Source: an uncultured Bacilli bacterium
Lineage (GTDB): Bacteria > Bacillota_I > Bacilli_A > RF39 > UBA660
Direction: 5' to 3'
Length of the DNA: 64,000 bases
NCBI GenBank assembly: GCA_934090685.1
Contig: CAKOJN010000004.1
Span: 66,189-130,188, forward strand
The position numbers and the translations under genes were made by a program. The notes beneath the pieces are model-generated. The model was not told where the DNA came from. It saw only the letters and a list, made by a program, of their open reading frames with translations, and made no database searches. Every line of letters begins with the position of its first letter. The stretch's first letter is position 1. This document shows positions 18,199-26,348 of this stretch, piece by piece.

Positions 18199-18492
18199 TT
18201 ACACTTTGCCTACATTTTTACCATTCGCACCACCTGCATTTAAGTGATTAGAAATAACAACAACATCTTTACCATCACCATAAAAATTTTTAACTTTATT
18301 AGTTCTTTCTCTAGGTGATAAAGTCACATCAGTGTCTCTTGTCAGTTTTACAGGCACACCTAATTCTTTAAATCTATCATACATATATTTACTAATTAAT
18401 AATGTATAGTCTTTTTCTTTTAAATTATTTGCTACTGCCCCTGGATCAGAACCACCATGTCCTGGATCAATAACAATACCTTTCAAAGCCAT
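18199..18492 (-). pseudogene. 5' portion of the disrupted N-acetylmuramoyl-L-alanine amidase
   Basis: The frame starts at ATG 18492 (GGTGATTTT upstream) and encodes the first 88 residues of an amidase_3 domain, with zinc ligands H12 (DPGHGG), E26 and H83 (SNHLNAGG). It then runs nine codons into the element and stops at 18199. The second half of the catalytic domain, including the catalytic Glu, and the five LysM repeats lie at 6047-7141. The truncated product cannot form the full active site. There is no signal peptide, as is common for endolysin-type amidases. Confidence 0.85.
18210..18234. other. attachment junction (core plus element arm), high-coordinate side
   Basis: CCACC at 18230-18234 is the core copy next to the amidase 5' half. 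The element arm CTACATTTTTACCATTCGCA at 18210-18229 is the inverted partner of the arm at 7142-7161. Confidence 0.75.
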
Positions 18493-18704
18493 AAAATCAC
18501 CTAATTTATTTTATGATAAAACACATAATTTGCTATAAATTTTTGCATTTTTACTACAATACTAAAATTTTATTATTTGCAAGCAAAACAATTCATTAAA
18601 CTTTTTCATTTTTTAGTTCAGATTATTGACATTTTACTTTATTAGTAATAAATATGATTTAATCTTGTTCATTGTTTACTTTTGAGCTACATTTAAGTAA
18701 TAAC

Positions 18705-18739
18705 AAAAAAAACACTTTACTCGCTCATAAAGTGTTTTT
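18705..18739 (-). terminator. terminator of the histidine kinase operon
   Basis: AAAAACACTTTA and TAAAGTGTTTTT form a perfect 12-bp stem around an 8-nt loop, with a T-run on the minus strand, about 45 nt past the kinase stop. Confidence 0.85.
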
Positions 18740-18784
18740 CAATATGATTTATACACATAACATTATAAAAGTGTATAAATTTTA

Positions 18785-20629
18785 CTATTTATCAAAATAT
18801 TTTCTTATTAAACTATTTAACTCAACCGATCTAATTGGTTTTGGTAAATATTCATCAAAGCCCTCATTTAGATACATCTCTCTCATACCAGAAATAGCAT
18901 TAGCAGTCAATGCTACTACTGGTGGTATTTTATACCCTTCTAATTTTTTTATTTTATGAAGAGTTTCAATTCCATCTAAGTTATGCATCATATGGTCCAT
19001 AAAAATCATATCATAATGTTTTTCTGCTTTTATATTGTAAATACATTCTCTTCCGCTTGATAATGTTTCAATATTAAAATTGTAAGATTCTAAAATTCTT
19101 TTAGTTACTCTTAAACTTAATTCATCATCATCTACTATTAATATTTTGTATTTAGAGCAATCTATTTTTTTAATTTTTTCTTTTGCTTGTACTAAATCAC
19201 CAACATCTCCGATTGGATTACTATTAATTATTTTTTGTTTAATATCTACATAAAAAGTGCTTCCTGCCCCATACTCACTATCAAAAGTAATTTTTCCGCC
19301 CATCAAGTCAACATAATTTTTTGTAATAGCAAGACCAAGACCAGTTCCTTCTACTTTTTTCGAAATATTTGAATCAAGTCTGTTAAACTTTACAAATAAT
19401 TTATCATAATCTTCTTTTTTAATACCACATCCAGTATCAGAAACTTTTAACATTAATAAACATCCATCAGCAGAATTTTGACATTTCACAGTCAATTTAA
19501 TCTTTCCTACATCTGTATATTTAACTGCATTTGTTAACAAGTTTAACAATATTTGATAAATTTTATTATAATCACCATAAAGTCTACTTGGTATTGCATT
19601 ATCTATATCTAATAAAAATTCTACCTGCTTTTCTCCTAATCTAGTATGTATAACGCTAACTAAATCTTTAATTATATTTACTATTGAATATTCTTTCATA
19701 TCAAGTGTATCATTACTAGATTCCAAAGTCGAAATATCTAAAATATTATCAATTATATCAAGTAAACTACCACCAGCAGAAGAAATTTCACTAATATATT
19801 TTTTAGTTTGTTCTTCACTATATTTTTCTTCATTCAATATCATATTACTATAGTTCATTATAGTATTCATCGGATGAACTATTTCATTTGACATATTTGA
19901 CAAAAAGTCTGATTTTGTTTTATTTGATCTTTCTATCTCATCTTTTACTGTCTCTAATTCTTGAACATTTTTAATATCAGGATTCTCTATATTAAAATAT
20001 AGAAAGAACATTTGTATTGCTGCCCCAACTGCTTCAAAAGCTATTTCTGGAAATAGTACTTGCAAAGCAAGAACAAGAGTAAGTCCTATAACTTGGGCAT
20101 ATATTGCCATTCTTTTACGAATATCTATTGTTTTACCATAAGCAATTGTATAAATCACTACACAAAGGATAGATATAATACAATAAGATAAAATATAATA
20201 AGATGCTGGTCCTGGCAAATAAGATATTTTATCTAACTTAGTAAATGGAAAGAAAAAATAACCAATTGATACAATTACAGAAAATATTGTCATTATTTTT
20301 GTTCTCTTATTCAAGAATACATACTCTTTAAAAGAATCAACTTGAATATCACTAATAAAAGCTATGCTATAAAAGTAAAGTAAATAAAACCATATTATTC
20401 CTGTAGACCAATGTATTCTTGATGTAATTGATTTAAGAGCATAATTATCAACATAATAAATAACTACACTCGAAACAACCTCAGTAAGCAATAATATAAT
20501 AACGGTTATAATCATATATTTATAAAGTATAGTTTCTATAGTTTTCTTATTGTTCTGGGAAAAATATACCATAAACAATAGTAGCATAAAGAATATACTT
20601 CCTAAAGTTAAAATTAATCCAGGTATCAT
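18785..20629 (-). CDS. hybrid histidine kinase with intact ATPase and receiver but Asn in place of the H-box His
   Basis: The 614-residue protein has seven N-terminal membrane segments (about 1-220) and a dimerisation helix reading FLSNMSNEIVHPMN. The invariant His of SHEIRTP is Asn (AAT in the DNA). Next come an intact HATPase (NLLTNAVKYT, VSDTGCGI, EGTGLGLAI) and an intact C-terminal receiver (ILIVDDDE, phospho-acceptor Asp in IFMDHMM, ALTANA, PKP). It can probably bind ATP and receive phosphate on Asp but cannot phosphorylate its own His. Its ATG shares one base with the upstream kinase stop (TAATG), so both are made together. The partner kinase has the His but a ruined ATP site. Confidence 0.88.
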   Translation of the reverse strand: MIPGLILTLGSIFFMLLLFMVYFSQNNKKTIETILYKYMIITVIILLLTEVVSSVVIYYVDNYALKSITSRIHWSTGIIWFYLLYFYSIAFISDIQVDSFKEYVFLNKRTKIMTIFSVIVSIGYFFFPFTKLDKISYLPGPASYYILSYCIISILCVVIYTIAYGKTIDIRKRMAIYAQVIGLTLVLALQVLFPEIAFEAVGAAIQMFFLYFNIENPDIKNVQELETVKDEIERSNKTKSDFLSNMSNEIVHPMNTIMNYSNMILNEEKYSEEQTKKYISEISSAGGSLLDIIDNILDISTLESSNDTLDMKEYSIVNIIKDLVSVIHTRLGEKQVEFLLDIDNAIPSRLYGDYNKIYQILLNLLTNAVKYTDVGKIKLTVKCQNSADGCLLMLKVSDTGCGIKKEDYDKLFVKFNRLDSNISKKVEGTGLGLAITKNYVDLMGGKITFDSEYGAGSTFYVDIKQKIINSNPIGDVGDLVQAKEKIKKIDCSKYKILIVDDDELSLRVTKRILESYNFNIETLSSGRECIYNIKAEKHYDMIFMDHMMHNLDGIETLHKIKKLEGYKIPPVVALTANAISGMREMYLNEGFDEYLPKPIRSVELNSLIRKYFDK

Positions 20630-22593
20630 TACATCACACCCTTTCCATTAAGATAATTTTTAACAAGATTATCTATTGCTTCTTTGCTTATAGGTTTGTA
20701 AATAATATCATTTATATATTCTTTTGGTTTCTTTATTTTCTCTTCACTCATTTCAATCATGATAGAACTAATACTATATTCTTTAACCAATTCATCAAAA
20801 CTATCATCAAAATATTCACTATCTATAAAAAACAAATCATATTTTTTCAATTTAATTTTGCTTTCAAATTCATCTTTTGTGTATGCACTTGAAATATTAA
20901 AATTGTATTCATTTAAAAGTCTTGTTATTATTTTATGATTAATTTTATTATTATCAAATATTAATATATTTTTAGCATTAGAATTATTTTGTTCTATCTG
21001 TTCTTTAGTTTCATTTTTTTCTTCTACTAAATCTTCATCATTTGTAGTATTCGTTTCAATTTCATTATTGTTTTCTTCATCTAATTCATCATTTAACTCT
21101 TTTTCAATATTTTTTTCATCTTTTTTATAAATGTTATCATCTGATTCATCATTATATTTAGAATTAGTTACAGCGTTTTGAACTATAGATATATTGCATT
21201 CACATACGTTTTTATCATTTTTAAATACTACTTTACCATTTAATAAAGCAATATATCTTTTTGCTATTATAAGTTTAAGTTCATCATTATTGATTGAATT
21301 ATCGTTGTTTTCACCTAACTTTACAAAATCATTAAATTCAATATCAAATTCCTCTTGTTTGATATCACAATTATTACTTATAATGTTAAATGTTAACTCA
21401 TAATCTTTATTTACTATTTTTTTATAATCTATGTCTAAAGTGATTTTCCCTCTATTAGTTGCTTTTATAAAATAATTCACTATATTTATAAGAATTTTAT
21501 GTATTTTTTTTACATCACCATTAAATTCCTTTGGTAAATTATTACTCACAGTAGTTTTATATTCTATTTTGTTTCCTATCATATCTAATATTTCATTTTC
21601 TAAATCAAACACTAAATTTTTAGTATAATAGTTTTCATTAAGAATAGTTTCTTTGTTTGTCTCTAATGCTGATATATCAAGAATTGCATGTATTAAATCC
21701 ATAAGCATAGTACTTGCTTGATTAATACTTGCTGTATCTCTTTTTGCTACATCTTCAAGTAAAGGTTCTTCATTTAATAATATTTCACTAAATCCTAAGA
21801 TTGTACTCATAGGTGTTCTTATTTCATGAGACATATTTAATAAAAATTCAGTTTTTGCTTTATCTGCCATTGCCGCTGCTTCTTTAGATACTTCTAACTC
21901 TTGAACTAATCTACTGTCTTGACTTTCAATTGTAAAATATAATGTTGCTATCATAAAAGCAAATATAAATGTAACAGTATTATAATCATATTCAAATACT
22001 AATTGAAGTGTTATAAATGTAACAAATGTAACAAAAGAGAAATAAATTGGTTTCTTTTGCTCCTTAGGTACACTTTTATTTTTGATAACTAATGCTAGAC
22101 ACATTGCTATAAATAATAATATACCATCTATATAGACTACCGCAGTCGCAGAACCCCCAAAGTTATATAATCCACTTTTTGAACTACTGTAATCTAATGA
22201 TAATGTGAATGAAACAGCAGTAATTATAGCAACTAAAACTATTAATAATAATGCAGTTACTAAATTATGTTTTCTTTCTTTTTCTTTATCATCATTTTTT
22301 CCTAACAAAGTCATCAAATAAAACATTAATAAATTTATCCATAATAAGTTACCAAGTGTATATAATCTACATAAAAACTCAGTCAATTTTGGTTTTGTAT
22401 CTATTATTGATAATCCATAAACATATGCAATTTCACTAAAAGTTAATGCTATTGTTAAAATAAGTAAGGCAGTAAAAATTTTATTTTGTGTATCTCCTAA
22501 CCTTTTTTTATATAAATACATTAATAATATAAGAACAAGATAACACAATGCACATATAGCAAATCCCATACTTCCAAACATTTTTAAGTCCAC
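20629..22593 (-). CDS. hybrid histidine kinase-like protein with intact H-box but degenerate ATPase
   Basis: The protein of about 654 residues has seven membrane segments (7TM sensor-like) and a canonical H box FLLNMSHEIRTPM. Its HATPase is decayed: the N-box Asn is Tyr in NIVNYFIKAT, the G1 box DxGxG reads NNCDI, and the G2 GxGxG reads NDELK. A long acidic linker (about 480-545) leads to a receiver-like domain with FDNN instead of the acidic pair, an Asp in FFIDSE and KP near the end. It looks like a phospho-acceptor subunit that must be phosphorylated by its operon partner. The start is uncertain: GTG 22593 follows AAAGGAAGTGG, while ATG 22581 and TTG 22626 are alternatives. Confidence 0.82.
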   Translation of the reverse strand: MDLKMFGSMGFAICALCYLVLILLMYLYKKRLGDTQNKIFTALLILTIALTFSEIAYVYGLSIIDTKPKLTEFLCRLYTLGNLLWINLLMFYLMTLLGKNDDKEKERKHNLVTALLLIVLVAIITAVSFTLSLDYSSSKSGLYNFGGSATAVVYIDGILLFIAMCLALVIKNKSVPKEQKKPIYFSFVTFVTFITLQLVFEYDYNTVTFIFAFMIATLYFTIESQDSRLVQELEVSKEAAAMADKAKTEFLLNMSHEIRTPMSTILGFSEILLNEEPLLEDVAKRDTASINQASTMLMDLIHAILDISALETNKETILNENYYTKNLVFDLENEILDMIGNKIEYKTTVSNNLPKEFNGDVKKIHKILINIVNYFIKATNRGKITLDIDYKKIVNKDYELTFNIISNNCDIKQEEFDIEFNDFVKLGENNDNSINNDELKLIIAKRYIALLNGKVVFKNDKNVCECNISIVQNAVTNSKYNDESDDNIYKKDEKNIEKELNDELDEENNNEIETNTTNDEDLVEEKNETKEQIEQNNSNAKNILIFDNNKINHKIITRLLNEYNFNISSAYTKDEFESKIKLKKYDLFFIDSEYFDDSFDELVKEYSISSIMIEMSEEKIKKPKEYINDIIYKPISKEAIDNLVKNYLNGKGVM

Positions 22594-22740
22594 TAGTACC
22601 ACTTCCTTTAGTATTCTATTATTCAAATATAATTTTACTATAATTATAAAGAAAACTCAATTATTTTTAACATCATGTTAATCTTTTTTAGAGATTATAC
22701 CTTTATCATAATAAAATGTATTTTATAAGGAGGTATATTT

Positions 22741-23216
22741 ATGCATAATAAACAATATGCATTAAAACTTGTTCAAGACAAAATAAATGGTTTAAATAAT
22801 TATTTTATTCTCAAATTGTTTCTCTTACTGGATATATAAAATTAAAAGGATATTGATTCTATTTTAGTTCATGACTTAACTAATAAGCCTTCTAATAATT
22901 CACTATCCAACAAAGAAATTGAATTTATTAAGAACTTTAAGAATAAATATCCAATTATTGGTATAACACAATTTCAAGATATTTATCATTAAGATATTCT
23001 TTTTATGAATCTTCATATAAAAAATATCATTGGATCAAACCTATAGCAGATAGATGTTTTAATAAAAATTATGATAGTCATCCTTTAAGAGATCCTTCTC
23101 CACAAGCTAAAAGGAAAGTTGAAAAATGTAATTACCTTAATCAGAAACAACTTGAACAAGTTTTAAGAGATGGAGATGATAGATTGAAAGCAAGAGCAAA
23201 CAAAGTGAGTTCATAA
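22741..23216 (+). pseudogene. decayed gene, possibly an ISNCY-like transposase remnant
   Basis: AAGGAGG and ATG 22741 open a frame that stops after 32 codons. Coding-like pieces continue in other frames: KDIDSILVHDLTNKPSNNSL and following to a stop near 22990, then HPLRDPSPQAKRKVEKCN up to TAA 23216. The piece resembling an HG-x-x-GRKP segment followed by a NKYP...F helix recalls the N-terminal region of ISNCY transposases. The match is weak. No terminal inverted repeats were found. The rest of 22627-23300 holds nothing else I can support. Confidence 0.4.
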
Positions 23217-23281
23217 CATTCTTGCTTTTTAGATTTCAGCAATTATAATTTTAACTAATGTTTAACATTATTTTTAACATC

Positions 23282-23302
23282 AAAAAAGCACAACTTGTGC
23301 TT
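23282..23302 (-). terminator. terminator of the addBA operon
   Basis: AAGCACAA and TTGTGCTT (23286-23302) form an 8-bp stem followed on the minus strand by TTTTTT. It overlaps the addA stop codon. Confidence 0.85.
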
Positions 23303-26300
23303 AATCTATTTCTTGTAATACATCATCCATAATAGAATATAAATAAGTATTAACTTTTTTATTTGAAATACTTTCAATATATTTTTTGTATATTTTAATT
23401 TGATTTTTATAATTGTCATCATTTATATTTTTAAGTTTATAATCTATTATATTGATATAATCGTCATACTCTAATAATAAATCAATAATTCCATGATATT
23501 CTACCCCATCTATTTGAGTTATAAATTCATATTCTTTGTATATTTTACAATTATTAATGTCGAAATGTCTTAAAAACGATAGTATCTGTTCATTACTAGC
23601 ATTCTTAAAATCAGTATGTTCAAATAACTCATGTATTTTAGTTCCATACTCTAATAATTTAGTTTCTTCTAATGTTAATAACTTGTTAATTTTTTTAGAA
23701 GCGTGATCTTCATTTATTATTTCATTGTTAATAAATATTTCATTAACTTTTATTAATTCATTATTAATATCAATTTTTTTATTTGAAGTATGATTATAAT
23801 TATAATCTTTAGTTAATTTTATTTCATTAATATTGACTATTTTATCACTTAATTTGTCTTTTATAGATTCCATTATACTAAGAAAAGAATTATATTCTAA
23901 TTTTAAACTATCATTATATAAAATATCTTCATCAGATAAATTTAATACCATTATCATTTTTTCTTTTGCTCTAGTTAGTGCCACATAGAAAAGTCTAATT
24001 CTTTCGGATATGTCCTCGTAATTATATTTACTCTTATATAGTTCTTTTATGATAGTATTGCCTATTCCATTATCGTAAAAAGGTAATATAAATCCAAGTT
24101 CTTTATCAAAATTAATAAGATTGTTTATATCTTGTCTATTAAATTTATTAGAATAACCAGCAAAGTAACATATAGGAAATTCAAGTCCTTTAGATTTATG
24201 AATATTCATAAGTTTAACGTTATTCGGAACACTAGCACTCATTGATATAGTAATGTCACTATCACTAGTTATCATATTTTCTAAATACGTATTAAATTCA
24301 AATATATCATAACCTAATAATGATAAGTTTTCTCCAAGTGTTTTTAAATAATCAAGTCTAATGATTACCTTTTTTATGTCACCCACCAGTATAGATTTTT
24401 CATAAAAATCAAATTCTTTTATTATTTCATCTATAATAGTCCTATTATTTAAAGTATCTAACTTTTCAGCAATATTTTTACATTTTTTATATATTTCACT
24501 ATCTTTAAAATTGTTATTTATATAGTATTCTGCAAATACTTCATCACTATTACTAAATAAATAGCTTCTAAAAATAGAATAAAAATCGTACTTGAATTTT
24601 TCATCATATATTTTGTTATATATTCTTATAATCAAATCAATTATATTTTTAATTATAAGAACATCTTTTTCATTAGTTATTTTTTCATCATAGTCAATAA
24701 CTAAAGGAATAGATAAGTATTCAAATATTTTTTTGTATAAATCAAAATTAGATTTTCTATCGATTAGTATACAAAAATCTCCATAATTAACTTTTCTTAA
24801 TTTAGAAGTTTTTTTATCTATAACTAAGTATCCGCTATTTATTTTATTTTTTATATCATTTGCAATAATAAATGCTTCATATTCACCAAAACTATACTTT
24901 TTATCATCTCTTTTATAATTATATATTTCTAAATTAAAATTTTGATCTGGATGATTTTCAGTATACACGCTATTTCCAAATACCATTTGATGCGTTGCTT
25001 TATAATTTGCTCCACCTATATTAGTATCCATAATAATATTAAATATATTGTTAATATCGTCCAATACTTCACTTCTACTTCTAAAATTATTTAATAAATC
25101 TATTTTTTTACCACCAATATGATTAGAATAATTTAAATATTTATTTTTGAATATATCTGGATTAGCATTTCTAAAACGATATATTGATTGTTTAACATCT
25201 CCTACCATATAAACATTACTGTTGCTTATAAGATTGATAAAAGTTTCTTGTATGTCAGATGTATCTTGATATTCATCAACCATGATTTCGTTAAAACTAT
25301 TTTTTAATTCTTCTAAAGCAGATTTATTATTTTTAACAACATTAATAGCCATCATAGCGATATCATTAAATTCATATTCATCACAAGAACTTTTATATTG
25401 ATTTAATCTTTTATCCAGTTCTTTTATTATATTTATAATAGCAATACTGTAACTTTTAGTCATTTGTAAAGTTTCTTTAATATGTAAAGTACTTTTATAA
25501 ATTAATGACTTTTTAATATTTTTTAACTCAGTCATTATTTTTTCTTTGATTTTTTTAAGTTCATCTTCACTATTTCTTGGTAAACGTGGTGGTTTGACAT
25601 TTATATTATTAAGTATTTCATCATAAGTTTTAGAATTAATTAATTTTTCAAAACTTTGATAGTATTCACTGTAGAAATCTCCGTCACAATAGTACTGCAT
25701 ATTTTCTAACAATGAAGTTATTTTATTTATTTTATTTAGTAAATCAGAAATATATTTATTAACAAGATTATTAATATTTTTATCACAATAATACTTACTA
25801 ATATAACTTTCTAAATATTCATTTTTATTAATTAATCTATCTAATTTTGTATTAACATCAAGTATGCTTTTTTTAATACTACTGTCATCTTTAATAGTTA
25901 AATCATCAATTAATTTTATAAAATTAGGTTCCCTTTGTTCATATAATTTTTCAAATATATCATCAAGTAGCTGACTTCTTACATTATTACATATAGATGA
26001 ATCAAGTACTGTAATATTAGGGGATATATTTAATAAATAATAGTACTTTTTCACAACTGACATAGAAAAAGAATCAAATGTAGTAATATATGCTGAGTCA
26101 ATATAATCAAGTTGGGATGTTAATTCAGGATCTTTTTTAATAGCATTTCTTATTCTTTCTTTCATCTCTGCTGCGGCTGCATTAGTAAATGTTAATATTA
26201 AAAGATTATTTATATTAATTCCATTTTTAAGTTTAGTAATTACCCTTTGCGTAAGAACAGCTGTTTTACCTGAACCTGCTCCTGCTGAAACTATTATATT

Positions 26301-26348
26301 TTCTCCAGAATCATTAATAGCCTGTAGTTGTTCATTCGTCCACTTCAT
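23301..26348 (-). CDS. addA: AddA helicase-nuclease subunit
   Basis: The 1015-residue UvrD/Rep-type helicase has Walker A SAGAGSGKTAVL near residue 20, LTFTNAAAAEMKERI (motif Ia), VDEYQDTS (II), GDVKQSIYRFR (III), a MNIHKSKGLEFPICYF block (V) and RLFYVALTRAKEKM (VI). The C-terminal RecB-type nuclease has GIIDLLLEY...NIIDYKLKN (D...DYK). With AddB it resects double-strand ends for RecA loading. It is somewhat shorter than the roughly 1200-residue AddA of Bacillus. ATG 26348 is preferred to the in-frame TTG at 26357 since GGAGG lies directly against the latter; it overlaps addB by 17 nt. Confidence 0.93.
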   Translation of the reverse strand: MKWTNEQLQAINDSGENIIVSAGAGSGKTAVLTQRVITKLKNGININNLLILTFTNAAAAEMKERIRNAIKKDPELTSQLDYIDSAYITTFDSFSMSVVKKYYYLLNISPNITVLDSSICNNVRSQLLDDIFEKLYEQREPNFIKLIDDLTIKDDSSIKKSILDVNTKLDRLINKNEYLESYISKYYCDKNINNLVNKYISDLLNKINKITSLLENMQYYCDGDFYSEYYQSFEKLINSKTYDEILNNINVKPPRLPRNSEDELKKIKEKIMTELKNIKKSLIYKSTLHIKETLQMTKSYSIAIINIIKELDKRLNQYKSSCDEYEFNDIAMMAINVVKNNKSALEELKNSFNEIMVDEYQDTSDIQETFINLISNSNVYMVGDVKQSIYRFRNANPDIFKNKYLNYSNHIGGKKIDLLNNFRSRSEVLDDINNIFNIIMDTNIGGANYKATHQMVFGNSVYTENHPDQNFNLEIYNYKRDDKKYSFGEYEAFIIANDIKNKINSGYLVIDKKTSKLRKVNYGDFCILIDRKSNFDLYKKIFEYLSIPLVIDYDEKITNEKDVLIIKNIIDLIIRIYNKIYDEKFKYDFYSIFRSYLFSNSDEVFAEYYINNNFKDSEIYKKCKNIAEKLDTLNNRTIIDEIIKEFDFYEKSILVGDIKKVIIRLDYLKTLGENLSLLGYDIFEFNTYLENMITSDSDITISMSASVPNNVKLMNIHKSKGLEFPICYFAGYSNKFNRQDINNLINFDKELGFILPFYDNGIGNTIIKELYKSKYNYEDISERIRLFYVALTRAKEKMIMVLNLSDEDILYNDSLKLEYNSFLSIMESIKDKLSDKIVNINEIKLTKDYNYNHTSNKKIDINNELIKVNEIFINNEIINEDHASKKINKLLTLEETKLLEYGTKIHELFEHTDFKNASNEQILSFLRHFDINNCKIYKEYEFITQIDGVEYHGIIDLLLEYDDYINIIDYKLKNINDDNYKNQIKIYKKYIESISNKKVNTYLYSIMDDVLQEID

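Larger units (their letters stand above)
7137..18234. mobile_element. 11.1-kb serine-recombinase element carrying restriction-modification/defence genes, inserted in an amidase gene
   Basis: The boundaries are read from the split host gene: GGTGG (CCACC on the plus strand) at 7137-7141 and again at 18230-18234 separate amidase codons from foreign sequence. Inside are, from low to high coordinate, a NrdG-like protein, a large serine recombinase with companion, a Sau3AI-like R-M pair, a second methyltransferase, and a receiver/GHKL operon. No relaxase, replication or conjugation gene is present, so it is probably an integrative (perhaps mobilisable) island. The element ends (7142-7161 and 18210-18229) are inverted-repeat arms typical of attP. 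Confidence 0.85.
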
